Assembly: GCA_949287085.1 (NCBI GenBank)
Contig: CASEER010000009.1
Location: forward strand, 1 to 45,473
DNA from: an uncultured Coriobacteriaceae bacterium
Lineage (GTDB): Bacteria > Actinomycetota > Coriobacteriia > Coriobacteriales > Coriobacteriaceae
Reading direction: 5' to 3'
Length of the DNA: 45,473 bases
Positions 7,368 through 14,804 of the stretch are shown one piece after another (the stretch's first letter is position 1; the number at the start of each line of letters is the position of its first letter). The position numbers and the translations under genes were made by a program. The notes below the pieces were generated by a model. The model had not been told where the DNA came from, made no database searches, and was given only the letters and a program-made list of their open reading frames with translations.

Positions 7368-8330
7368 ATGTTGGACGTACGCGGATTCGGAGGCATTCTC
7401 CTCCTCATCCTCCTCGTGGTGGTTGTCATTGCGGTCTTGGCGAACGCACTCTTTGTGGTTAAGCAGCAGCACGCGGTGATTATCGAGCGCTTGGGCAAGT
7501 TTAACCGCATCGTGGGCTCGGGTCTGCACGCAAAGATTCCCTTCATCGACCGCAAAGCCGCCACGGTGAGCCTGCGCACCATGAAGAACGGCTTTGACAT
7601 CGATGCCAAGACCGAGGACAACGTGACCATTGGGCTCGAAGTTTCGGCACAGTACCACGTGAGCTACGACATGGGGGCGAGCCCGCAGGATTCCGGCGTA
7701 TACAAGAGCTACTACATGCTGCAGCAGCCGGTCGCCCAGATGCGCGACTTCATCACCGACGCGCTGCGCAGCTCCATCCCCGTCTATACGCTCGACGACG
7801 TCTTTGCCAAGAAGGACGACATCGCCAAGGACGTCAACGCAACGGTCTCCGAGCAGATGGCCGCCTATGGCTTTACGCTCGTCTCGACCCTCATCACGCG
7901 TATCGCGCTGCCCAAGGAAGTCGAAGACTCCATGAACCAGATCAACGCGGCGCAGCGCACTAAGGCGGCGGCGCAGGATCTGGCCGAGGCCGACCGCATC
8001 CGTCGCGTGACTGAGGCGCGAGCTGAAGCCGAGGCCATGGAAAAAGCGGGCGAGGGCATTGCCAACCAGCGCAAGGCCATTGCCGTGGGCATCAAGGACT
8101 CGCTCGAGACCATTCAAGAGACGGGCGTCACCAACAACGAGGCCAACCAACTGTTTATGTATACGCAGTGGACCGAGATGATGACCGAGTTTGCCAAGAC
8201 GGGCAAGAGCTCCACCGTGGTGCTCCCGGCCGACTTCAAGGCGAGCGCGAGCATGTTTGAGCAGATGCTCACCGCCAGCGAGGCGAATGACCAAGGGAGC
8301 GTGCCGCCGGCGCCGTCGCAGAAGGCGTGA
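7368..8330 (+). CDS. SPFH/band-7 domain membrane protein (stomatin/QmcA-like)
   Basis: 320 residues. The N-terminal membrane anchor (about 8-26) is followed by VVKQQHAVIIERLGKFNRI and the band-7 fold, with GLHAKIPFIDRK and FDIDAKTEDNVTIGL typical of stomatin-like proteins. Residues about 180-235, rich in AAQ, AEA and EADRIRRV repeats, form the coiled coil for oligomerisation. Such proteins form large membrane-associated cages or microdomains and often modulate FtsH-type proteases. No NfeD partner is adjacent, so the role is not fixed by context. The start has an AAGGAGGG site 7 bases upstream. Confidence 0.93.
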   Translation: MLDVRGFGGILLLILLVVVVIAVLANALFVVKQQHAVIIERLGKFNRIVGSGLHAKIPFIDRKAATVSLRTMKNGFDIDAKTEDNVTIGLEVSAQYHVSYDMGASPQDSGVYKSYYMLQQPVAQMRDFITDALRSSIPVYTLDDVFAKKDDIAKDVNATVSEQMAAYGFTLVSTLITRIALPKEVEDSMNQINAAQRTKAAAQDLAEADRIRRVTEARAEAEAMEKAGEGIANQRKAIAVGIKDSLETIQETGVTNNEANQLFMYTQWTEMMTEFAKTGKSSTVVLPADFKASASMFEQMLTASEANDQGSVPPAPSQKA

Positions 8331-8353
8331 CCGGGGCTTGTTGGCCTGGAAGG

Positions 8354-8402
8354 TTTGCTCGTCTGGGAGATTTGCTCGTCTAAGAGTTTGTTCGCCTCAG
8401 AG
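8354..8402. repeat. Three degenerate 16-17 bp tandem repeats
   Basis: Units starting TTTGCTCGTCT at 8354 and 8371 and TTTGTTCGCCT at 8387 sit between the convergent SPFH and bioY stop codons. The third unit abuts the bioY stop. No function is evident. Confidence 0.6.
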
Positions 8403-8942
8403 CTACTGAGCGTGGACGTGTCGTGCGGTGGCTGCGCGCCGGACGACACGTCCTATTTGTACGCCGACGGCAAGTTTAACGAGGTCGGGCACCACAAACG
8501 GCACTACGGCAAGCGTGAGTGCCTCGACCAGCGAAAGCTGCATGAGCATCATGAGCTGCACAGTCCCCAGGCAATAGGCCACGAGCAGCATGGCAACGAC
8601 CGCCGCGATCTCGCGGGCACGCTCCGGCAGGCGGCCCACCCGCAGGATGGCGGCAGCGAGCACCGTGCCTACCAGGAATCCCCAGAGGTAACCGCCCGTG
8701 GGGCCCACAAGCGACGCGATGCCACCGGAAAAGCCCGAAAACACCGGTAGGCCCAGCGTGCCCAGCACCAGGTAGAGCGCTACGGTAATGGTGGCGTCGC
8801 GCCCGCCCAGGGCAATGGACAGCAGAGCAAGCACGAGCGTTTGCAGCGTAAAGGGTACAGGCCCCAGGGGGATGCTAATAGAAGATGCCACGGCAAGCAG
8901 GGCAATCGAAAGCCCGCAGCGGGCAATGCGGAGGGTGGACAC
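8403..8942 (-). CDS. bioY: Biotin ECF transporter S component BioY
   Basis: 179 residues with about six membrane helices. GPVPFTLQTL (27-36) and the loop SLVGPTGGYLWGF are the signature BioY motifs for biotin binding. No bioMN ATPase or permease genes are adjacent, so it probably shares the fused EcfA/EcfT module encoded at 1.5-4.1 kb, which is an inference. The start is GTG, five bases after AAAGGA. It is transcribed convergently with the SPFH gene. No biotin operator or riboswitch is recognised upstream. Confidence 0.94.
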   Translation of the reverse strand: MSTLRIARCGLSIALLAVASSISIPLGPVPFTLQTLVLALLSIALGGRDATITVALYLVLGTLGLPVFSGFSGGIASLVGPTGGYLWGFLVGTVLAAAILRVGRLPERAREIAAVVAMLLVAYCLGTVQLMMLMQLSLVEALTLAVVPFVVPDLVKLAVGVQIGRVVRRAATARHVHAQ

Positions 8943-9083
8943 GGCAGTCCTTTCGTGAGGGTGGGCGGCGCACCGGCTCGAGCAGGTGCGCGGTTAATGC
9001 GGGCGCGTTTATGGGACGGCGCGCGGTAGGACGGTGCGGCGATATGCCGGACCGGGTGTTGCGCCGTGCGCCCGTGCTATGCG

Positions 9084-9254
9084 TTACGAGAACAGGCTAT
9101 CGTCGTCATCGGCCTTGGGGCCGCGATCCACGTACATCTTGTGCGTGCGGCGCTCGAGCAAAAAGCCTGCGAGCGTGACCAGCACGATGCCGCCAAAGAA
9201 CAGCACGGCAAGGCCGCCGCGGGTGTTGAACAAAAAGGAAAAAATGTCGTCCAT
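9084..9254 (-). CDS. Small single-pass membrane protein, unknown function
   Basis: 56 residues from the ATG at 9254. One membrane segment (about 14-34, LAVLFFGGIVLVTLAGFLL) is followed by a basic stretch (ERRTHKMY) and an acidic DDDD tail, giving a cytoplasmic C-terminus by the positive-inside rule. The ribosome site is a modest GAGAG. A longer frame runs upstream to 9389, but its extra residues look non-coding and cross the promoter-like palindrome. I do not recognise the family. It lies divergently from serS and shares a promoter region with it. Confidence 0.65.
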   Translation of the reverse strand: MDDIFSFLFNTRGGLAVLFFGGIVLVTLAGFLLERRTHKMYVDRGPKADDDDSLFS

Positions 9255-9336
9255 GGTGAGCTCTCTCGCTTCATCGGTTGGAATGCTGTGCAGCCGTTCG
9301 TTTCGAGCTGGAGCATCGGCGCGAACGGCGTGCAAT

Positions 9337-9348
9337 AAGTATATACTT
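9337..9348. promoter_or_regulatory. Palindromic overlapping -10 boxes for serS and the 56-residue gene
   Basis: AAGTATATACTT is a perfect 12-bp palindrome that provides TATACT on the plus strand (9342-9347) and on the minus strand (9338-9343). It lies between divergent genes whose starts are about 83 and 107 bases away. No strong -35 is seen on either side. The same TATACT hexamer recurs before other genes in the window. Confidence 0.5.
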
Positions 9349-9454
9349 GCCAAAGCAGCGCCGAGCGTTTGACGCTGAAAGCTTACCAAGCTGGTACGAA
9401 GGGCCGGCCCGCGCGGGCTGGTTGCCCACAGAGCATTAGGAGACCGGAGGGATC

Positions 9455-10738
9455 ATGCTCGATATCAAATTCGTTCGCGAGAACCCCGATGCGGTGGACG
9501 TTGCGATGGCAAATCGCCAGACCTCGTGGGATCGCGAGCACTTTTTTGCGCTCGACGAGGAGCGTCGTTCTGTTATTGCCGAGGTAGAGCAGCTGCAGGC
9601 CACGCGCAACGCCGAATCCAAGAAGATCGGCGAGCTCATGCGCGCGGGCAAGCGCGACGAGGCCGAGGCTGCCAAAGAGGCCGTGCGCCAGGTGAATGAG
9701 CAGATCGACGGGCTTGCCGAGCGGCGCGGCGCGCTTGATGCCGAGGTTGCCGACTTTATGGCGCACCTGCCCAACATCCCCTGCCCCGCCACACCGGTGG
9801 GCAAGGACGAGACCGAGAACCCCGAGCGTCGCCGTTGGGGCACCCCGCGCGACTTTGCGGCCGAGGGCTTTGAGGCCAAGCCGCATTGGGACCTGGGTAC
9901 CGACCTGGGCATTTTGGATTTTGACCGCGGATCCAAGCTTTCCGGCGCGCGCTTTACCGTGCTTGCGGGCGCGGGCGCTCGCTTGGACCGTGCGCTCCAG
10001 AACTTCTTCCTCAACACGCATCTTGAGCGCGGGTTCAAGGAGTTTATCCCGCCTGTGATCGTCAACCGCGAGATCATGTATGGCACGGGCCAGCTGCCCA
10101 AGTTTGAGGACGATGCCTATCACACGGGCGACGACCAGTTCCTCATTCCCACGGCCGAGGTGGCGCTCACCAACCTGCACGCGGGCGAGGTGCTTGACGC
10201 CAAGGACCTGCCGCTGTGGTACACCGCGGGCACCCCGTGCTTCCGCGAGGAGGCGGGCTCCGCGGGCCGCGACACGCGCGGCATCATTCGCCAGCACCAG
10301 TTTACCAAGGTCGAGATGGTCAAGTTCGCCAAGCCGGAGGAGTCTGACGACGAGCTGGAGAGCATGACCGCCGAGGCCGAGTACCTGTTGCAACAGCTGG
10401 GGCTGCCGTACCGCGTGATCAGCCTGTGCACCGGCGATCTGGGCTTCTCGGCACGTCAGACCTATGACATCGAGGTGTGGCTGCCGAGCTACAACAACTA
10501 CAAGGAGATTTCGAGCTGCTCTAACTGCGGCGATTTCCAGGCCCGTCGCGCAAACATCAAGTACCGCGACCCCGAGAACTTCAAGGGCACGCGTTTTGTG
10601 CATACCCTCAACGGCTCCGGCCTGCCCACCGGCCGCACCATGGCCGCCATCATGGAGAACTACCAGAACCCCGACGGCTCCATTACGGTTCCCGAGGTGC
10701 TGCGTCCCTACATGGGCGGCATGGAGGTCATCCGCTAG
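9455..10738 (+). CDS. serS: Serine--tRNA ligase SerS
   Basis: 427 residues, usual length for class II seryl-tRNA synthetase. The first 110 residues form the coiled-coil tRNA-binding arm ([19 protein letters not shown] onward). [14 protein letters not shown] is motif 1, [29 protein letters not shown] contains motif 2, and the C-terminal [20 protein letters not shown] is motif 3 with its conserved Arg. It charges tRNA-Ser, one copy of which is encoded at 14.7 kb. GGAGGG lies six bases before the ATG. No T-box leader was found. Confidence 0.98.
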   Translation: MLDIKFVRENPDAVDVAMANRQTSWDREHFFALDEERRSVIAEVEQLQATRNAESKKIGELMRAGKRDEAEAAKEAVRQVNEQIDGLAERRGALDAEVADFMAHLPNIPCPATPVGKDETENPERRRWGTPRDFAAEGFEAKPHWDLGTDLGILDFDRGSKLSGARFTVLAGAGARLDRALQNFFLNTHLERGFKEFIPPVIVNREIMYGTGQLPKFEDDAYHTGDDQFLIPTAEVALTNLHAGEVLDAKDLPLWYTAGTPCFREEAGSAGRDTRGIIRQHQFTKVEMVKFAKPEESDDELESMTAEAEYLLQQLGLPYRVISLCTGDLGFSARQTYDIEVWLPSYNNYKEISSCSNCGDFQARRANIKYRDPENFKGTRFVHTLNGSGLPTGRTMAAIMENYQNPDGSITVPEVLRPYMGGMEVIR

Positions 10739-10798
10739 GAGGTTGCCTGCGCGACGGGGCGCGGTCTCCAGCCCCAAACGCGCCCGATCAGTCTAAGC

Positions 10799-10880
10799 GC
10801 CGGGCTCTCAATGCAAAGTCCGCTCGACCCATCTGCGCAGCCGGGCTTCAAGCGCAAAGCCCGCTCGACGCACCTGCGCA
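10799..10880. repeat. Two 41-bp direct repeats downstream of serS
   Basis: Units at 10799-10839 and 10840-10880 begin GCCGGGCT and end CTGCGCA, and share the CCGCTCGAC core with several substitutions. A third unit starts (GCCGGG) at 10881 and breaks off. Confidence 0.7.
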
Positions 10881-10919
10881 GCCGGGTGGAGTTTCCAATC
10901 AAATAGTGCGCATGTCTAC

Positions 10920-10957
10920 GCCGCGAAGAGTCAATCCAAACGCTTCGCGGCATTTTT
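10920..10957 (+). terminator. Rho-independent terminator of serS
   Basis: The stem GCCGCGAAG / CTTCGCGGC (10920-10928 with 10943-10951) has a 14-base loop and is followed by ATTTTTA. Confidence 0.85.
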
Positions 10958-11108
10958 ATGTACGTGGGTGGATGGTCGCTCGCGCGGCCGCTTATGCAGG
11001 CGTATAGCTGCCTTTCCTGCCATGGGACGGGTTGCTGGCGGGGTCAGTGGGTCACGCGCTACAACCCCAATTCCTTATATCACACCGTCCGGACACAGCT
11101 TTTATGTG

Positions 11109-11137
11109 CGAACAAAAGTTCCACGAACAAATGTTCT
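11109..11137 (+). promoter_or_regulatory. Two tandem LexA (SOS) boxes
   Basis: CGAACAAAAGTTCC (11109-11122) and CGAACAAATGTTCT (11124-11137) both fit the Gram-positive LexA/DinR operator CGAAC-N4-GTTYC. The second is perfect in both GAAC/GTTC half-sites, as is the first. Their centres are 15 bp apart, so two dimers could bind on nearly the same face. They end 10 bases before the -10 box of the 119-residue gene, covering its -35 region, where a repressor would block transcription. Confidence 0.85.
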
Positions 11138-11147
11138 AACACTCGGG

Positions 11148-11153
11148 TATACT
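11148..11153 (+). promoter_or_regulatory. -10 box of the LexA-controlled gene
   Basis: TATACT, with a start of transcription expected near 11160 and a short leader of about 24-33 bases. No consensus -35 is visible; that region is occupied by the second LexA-like box. Confidence 0.65.
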
Positions 11154-11183
11154 CGTAGTAGAGAAAGCGTCGGGGGAGAGGAG

Positions 11184-11543
11184 ATGGGCCACATGGAAGT
11201 TCTTGCAGGCACGCGGGTTGTGCTGTTTCAGAGTGAGGAGGATGAGGAAGAGCTTTGTATAAGCGGTGGCGTATCGCCGGATGGCGGATTGGTTATCGAG
11301 CAGGTGAGTGAAGGGGATTTAACCACATGGTGCTTTGAGGAGTCGCCACATGAAGTGCGCGTTGAAGTGAGGCCCGCGGGAACAGAGGCGTTGGCGCAGT
11401 ACTTTCATGTTGATGATGCGCGCGAGCTGCTCAAGATGCTGGGCACGTTGTACTGCGGCTATGACGTATCGCTGCGCGTAAGGGGCCTGATGCAGCGCCT
11501 TGGGGTGCCCTACGAGGTGGTCGAACGCCCCATCGTGCGTTAG
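11184..11543 (+). CDS. Unknown 119-residue protein, predicted SOS-regulated
   Basis: I do not recognise this protein. It is small and acidic at the N-terminus (SEEDEEELCISG), with no signal peptide or membrane segment. Beta-rich first 75 residues (VVLFQS, GGLVIEQV, HEVRVEVRPAG) are followed by predicted helices (DARELLKMLGTL, SLRVRGLMQRLGVPYEVV). A GGGGAGAGGAG site allows initiation at the ATG at 11184 or at a second ATG at 11193, which has better spacing (nine bases after AGGAG). Two LexA-like operators and a TATACT box lie upstream, so it is expected to be induced by DNA damage. It appears monocistronic; the next gene is tRNA-Arg with its own promoter. Confidence 0.85.
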   Translation: MGHMEVLAGTRVVLFQSEEDEEELCISGGVSPDGGLVIEQVSEGDLTTWCFEESPHEVRVEVRPAGTEALAQYFHVDDARELLKMLGTLYCGYDVSLRVRGLMQRLGVPYEVVERPIVR

Positions 11544-11697
11544 CAACGGCAAGCGGGAATATGAGTACATGTAGTCGGTAAGTCCTAAACTATGCACAAT
11601 CTTTATGCCTTTGTATCCAATATAGGTGATTTACCTGCTCAAACGTGTTCCTTGACAATTGCATCGTATGCATCAAAAACTTTTTTGAAAAAAGTGC

Positions 11698-11729
11698 TTG
11701 ACGCACCCGGGGGAGAATGCCATTATAGT
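11698..11729 (+). promoter_or_regulatory. tRNA-Arg promoter with AT-rich upstream element
   Basis: TTGACG (11698-11703) and CATTAT (11721-11726) are spaced by 17 bases. Directly upstream is the AT-rich palindrome ACTTTTTTGAAAAAAGT (11679-11695), well placed to serve as an UP element for RNA polymerase. Confidence 0.75.
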
Positions 11730-11738
11730 TAGCGCGTT

Positions 11739-11815
11739 GCGGCGTTACCTCAGCTGGATAGAGGGTCTGACTACGAATCAGAACGTCATAGGTTCGAATC
11801 CTATACGCCGCACCA
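11739..11815 (+). tRNA. tRNA-Arg(ACG)
   Basis: 77 bases including encoded CCA. The acceptor GCGGCGT pairs with ACGCCGC, the D arm is CCTC/GAGG, the anticodon stem TCTGA/TCAGA encloses CTACGAA with anticodon ACG, and the T arm ATAGG-TTCGAAT-CCTAT is standard. The wobble A would be converted to inosine, reading CGU, CGC and CGA. Confidence 0.97.
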
Positions 11816-11825
11816 GTTGAGATTG

Positions 11826-11853
11826 AAGGGCGTTCTTCGGAGCGCCCTTTTTT
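11826..11853 (+). terminator. Terminator of tRNA-Arg
   Basis: AAGGGCGTTC and GAGCGCCCTT form a stem with a TTCG loop and one wobble pair, followed by a run of six T. Confidence 0.92.
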
Positions 11854-12068
11854 GTATCGCGCCCAGGGATGTTCCCTGTGGGAACAAGAAGGGCGCATCG
11901 TGCCCGCGGCACGTTTAGCGGCATAATCCGACCTAGCGCAAAATCGTTGGACGCAGAAGCACGTTATGCAGTCAGAATAGATATGGCAGGAGATGTCACA
12001 GGCGAGCGCGGCGTACGCATAGAGGGGCGAACGTATTGCGCATGTTTGCATTGAGGGGAGGGATCGCC

Positions 12069-14480
12069 ATGGCGGATGCTGCGGCAGAGGGTTCATCATA
12101 TAAGCTTTCGCTGCTTGCACGCCGTCAGAGGCTCCCGCAGCTTCCTGGCCAGGAAACAAATACAGCGTATGGCGTGGTGTGGGGAGCATGCCCCCTGCCG
12201 GCACATGGGTCGTGCTACGTGGTGAAGTTTGAGGGCACGCAGCGTGTGTCTGTTCTGGCGTATGTGGATAACCGCGGTCTGGTTTTCCCGGTTGATAAGC
12301 CGATTACCCTTGAGCCCGAGGTATGTCCCGACTTTGCTGTCTCGCCTGACGATAGCGGGCTAGCAGGTACGGTGTATGTGCGCGAGGGCCCTACGTCGTT
12401 GCGGCCGTTTAGCGCATATCGCGGCTCGTTTAAGGGCACCATGCGCGAGGTGAGCGACCATGAGACGTGGAACTCCACGCGGAGCCTTACCTATCGGCCG
12501 TTTATGGCAACCATGTATTTGCGCTATTGCGTGTTTGACCATACGCGCACCATGCCGCGCTCGCTCGAGCCCATCTCAATTGATATGACGTTGTACCCGT
12601 TGCGCGAGCAGCTTGACCTTATGGGGCCGCTGGCCCAGCTCTCACTTCCCGATGCGCTCGATACGATGATTTATCGTGTTGACATGCAGGAGGGCCCGTC
12701 GGGTATTGAGCGCTTTGCGCGCCGTGTGCTGGGCGAGCTTGATCGCGACCGTTTGCGCGCGCTCGTGCAGCGCGAGAGCGTGCAGGTTGCGTTTATTGAG
12801 CGCATGGACGGGTTTTACCTTACCTTTGATCATACTGCCTTTACCGCCGAAGAGATTGCGGAGCTGTATGCCGCGGAGGCGGCAATCAATCGTCTCCATC
12901 GGGTTATTGATTTGGTCGGGGCGCAAGACCGCGCGGTGAGCTCGTCTCCTTCTGAAGAGGCGTGCTCTGCGTATGACCAGGCTGCCCTTACCGCTCTTAC
13001 CTCGTGGGCTCAGAAGCTGATTGACGGTGCCGTAGCGCCGAATGGGTGGATTGAGCCGGGAACGGTGGCAGCGTGCCCGGGCGGCGAGTGGGACGTACGG
13101 ACGCGTTTTGCGGAGGCTTGTGAAGGCCTCAACCTGATTGTGCGGCTGGAATACGATTACCGGTACGACCCCGATGAGCGCGAGATGCGGGTGGCGTTTA
13201 CGGTTCCGCAGGCGGCGAGTATGCCGGCATCACGGTATGACGTGCGCACTAAAACGTGGGTGACGTGTAGCGGTGCTGAGCGTGCCCAGGCGGCGCAGGA
13301 GTATGCGAACCGCATGGTGCTTGTGCTTGCCGCGGCCGTGTTCTCGTCAAGCCTTTCGATGGCTTGCTGCGTGGTAGAGGAACGCGACTCGGTGCACGAT
13401 ACGGCGACGGCGGTTCGCTTTGACCGTACTGAGTTCATGGCGCAGCTGCTTCCGCTCGCTCGGGAGATTGAAGGCATGCCGCTTGCGCGGGCGGACGCTA
13501 CCGAGCGTCTCAAGATGTCGCTGACCATCGAGCGTTTGCATACCGAGGTACCTTCGGCGTGCTATGCTGCGCCACGAGAAGATACGCGCGCGCTATCGCC
13601 CGCGTTGCGCGATTTACTGCTTGCCGATACGGCGCGCGAGCTTGAAGTTATGGAAGGCCCCAACGATCCGTTCATGAAGCGGTGCAACGAGCTCCGCGCG
13701 CAGGAGACGCAGGATGTGGCTGCAACTGAGCGAGGGCTTATTGAGCTCATTGAGGAGCTTGAGGCGCGCTGCGCCGCCACCGAGCTGATGAGCGATGGAC
13801 CGGTGATCACGCGATTCTGTGAAAACCACCTGGGGAGGATCCTGCTTCCCATTCTTGAGGAGCGCCGCGACGTGCGTATTCTTCGCGCGCCTGATGCTCT
13901 GTTCTTTGCGCGTTACGAGCTTTGCAAGATGTATACCAATGCAGAAGCGTATGAGCGCGCGCTGCCCGAGGCGCAAAAGCTGCTGGATATAGCAACAACA
14001 TCAATGCAGGCGTACTCGATGCTCGTCAACGTGCTTTCACGGCTGGGGCGGTATCAAGAAGTCGTTGACGTGGCAAAGCACGGATTGCGTGTGGCGTATG
14101 ATCGCGACTCGATTGCCTACTTGTTTTATCGCATTGCGTTTGCGTATTGGATGCTCGGCGACCGTGAAACCGCGGCGGCGTGTTATCGGCTGGTGCTGCG
14201 CGGTGAGTATGTGAGTAACCTAGCGGATGAGGAGCTCACGCAGCTTCTGGGCGAGATGGGGCGTTCTGAGCGGCCATCCCTCCAAGAGGCGCGCGAGCGT
14301 GCCGAGCAGGCAGGTATCGTGGTGCCGCCGAGTCCAGAAGCGGCGCATCAGGTTGCCGATGCAGCGGTGCTCTTGACCGACGAGGGGTTCTATTACCTGG
14401 CAAGCCGCTGCGTTTATCACATGTGGCGCATTGTGGCGCGCGACGAGCTGAGCGCCGTGCACCGGTCGTTGCAGCCGTAG
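12069..14480 (+). CDS. Large unknown cytoplasmic protein with C-terminal TPR-like repeats
   Basis: 803 residues from the ATG at 12069, which follows GAGGGGAGGG; an earlier in-frame ATG at 12036 lacks a good site. No signal peptide or membrane segment is visible. Residues about 605-720 contain helical pairs of TPR type: ALFFARYELCKMYTNAEAYE, then a motif at SMLVNVLSRLGRYQEVVDVA, then AYLFYRIAFAYWMLGDRETA. The rest (1-600) does not match a family I know; it has mixed beta and helix character and several Cys residues. The gene is flanked by tRNA-Arg and tRNA-Ser, and no functional partner is adjacent. It is less GC-rich in its codon choice than the neighbouring housekeeping genes (many GTA, TAT and GAT codons). 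Confidence 0.85.
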   Translation: MADAAAEGSSYKLSLLARRQRLPQLPGQETNTAYGVVWGACPLPAHGSCYVVKFEGTQRVSVLAYVDNRGLVFPVDKPITLEPEVCPDFAVSPDDSGLAGTVYVREGPTSLRPFSAYRGSFKGTMREVSDHETWNSTRSLTYRPFMATMYLRYCVFDHTRTMPRSLEPISIDMTLYPLREQLDLMGPLAQLSLPDALDTMIYRVDMQEGPSGIERFARRVLGELDRDRLRALVQRESVQVAFIERMDGFYLTFDHTAFTAEEIAELYAAEAAINRLHRVIDLVGAQDRAVSSSPSEEACSAYDQAALTALTSWAQKLIDGAVAPNGWIEPGTVAACPGGEWDVRTRFAEACEGLNLIVRLEYDYRYDPDEREMRVAFTVPQAASMPASRYDVRTKTWVTCSGAERAQAAQEYANRMVLVLAAAVFSSSLSMACCVVEERDSVHDTATAVRFDRTEFMAQLLPLAREIEGMPLARADATERLKMSLTIERLHTEVPSACYAAPREDTRALSPALRDLLLADTARELEVMEGPNDPFMKRCNELRAQETQDVAATERGLIELIEELEARCAATELMSDGPVITRFCENHLGRILLPILEERRDVRILRAPDALFFARYELCKMYTNAEAYERALPEAQKLLDIATTSMQAYSMLVNVLSRLGRYQEVVDVAKHGLRVAYDRDSIAYLFYRIAFAYWMLGDRETAAACYRLVLRGEYVSNLADEELTQLLGEMGRSERPSLQEARERAEQAGIVVPPSPEAAHQVADAAVLLTDEGFYYLASRCVYHMWRIVARDELSAVHRSLQP

Positions 14481-14621
14481 GCGGCGTGTGGCCGCTGCGA
14501 GCGTAGGCCTCGGTGGCGGTTGGCGCCACCGCGCGCGGTAGCGTACGGCGCGGCATAGCGCGGCCAACGGCTGACGGCAAGGAGCAAACGTGAGAATTCT
14601 TGCCCTATGCAACTTTCCTTC

Positions 14622-14651
14622 TTGTGCGAATGCCAATAGTTACGCTAATAT
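14622..14651 (+). promoter_or_regulatory. tRNA-Ser promoter
   Basis: TTGTGC (14622-14627) and TAATAT (14646-14651) are spaced by 18 bases, with transcription expected to begin about 9 bases before the tRNA. Confidence 0.6.
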
Positions 14652-14665
14652 GGTTAGCTGCTAAC

Positions 14666-14756
14666 GGAGAGCTGACCGAGAGGCCGAAGGTGCTCGCCTG
14701 CTAAGCGAGTATTCCCCACAAGGGAATCTGGGGTTCGAATCCCCAGCTCTCCGCCA
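14666..14756 (+). tRNA. tRNA-Ser(GCT)
   Basis: 91 bases including CCA. Acceptor GGAGAGC pairs with GCTCTCC; the anticodon stem CTCGC/GCGAG encloses CTGCTAA with anticodon GCT. It has the long variable arm of class II tRNAs (ATTCCC-acaa-GGGAAT) and a T arm CTGGG-TTCGAAT-CCCAG. Reads AGC and AGU. Confidence 0.97.
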
Positions 14757-14766
14757 GCTAAAATCT

Positions 14767-14804
14767 ACGCCAACCGATGCATAGTTGCTCGGTTGGCGTT
14801 TTTC
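14767..14804 (+). terminator. Terminator of tRNA-Ser
   Basis: A perfect 11-bp stem ACGCCAACCGA / TCGGTTGGCGT (14767-14777 with 14789-14799) is followed by TTTTTC. It ends next to the stop codon of the convergent gluQ gene and may serve both directions. Confidence 0.92.

Larger units (their letters stand above)
10739..11183. other. 445-bp gap: repeats, terminator and LexA-type promoter, no gene
   Basis: The gap holds, in order, two 41-bp direct repeats (10799-10880), a serS terminator (10920-10957) and tandem LexA-like operators with a -10 box (11109-11153). Open frames here start without ribosome sites and read as low-complexity GC-rich noise, so I support no coding sequence in it. Confidence 0.6.

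Noticed and set aside
9255..9454. T-box leader for serS
   Set aside because: No GGGTGG-type antiterminator sequence, specifier loop or terminator is visible.
11085..11096. CCGTCCGGACAC shared with the region upstream of pcrA (35241-35252, opposite strand) as a common DNA-damage operator
   Set aside because: A 12-base match between two places in 45 kb of GC-rich DNA is expected by chance, and the pcrA upstream region has no LexA box.
12036..14480. Integrative element between the two tRNA genes
   Set aside because: No integrase, transposase or duplicated tRNA end was found, so a mobile origin is not supported beyond the location.
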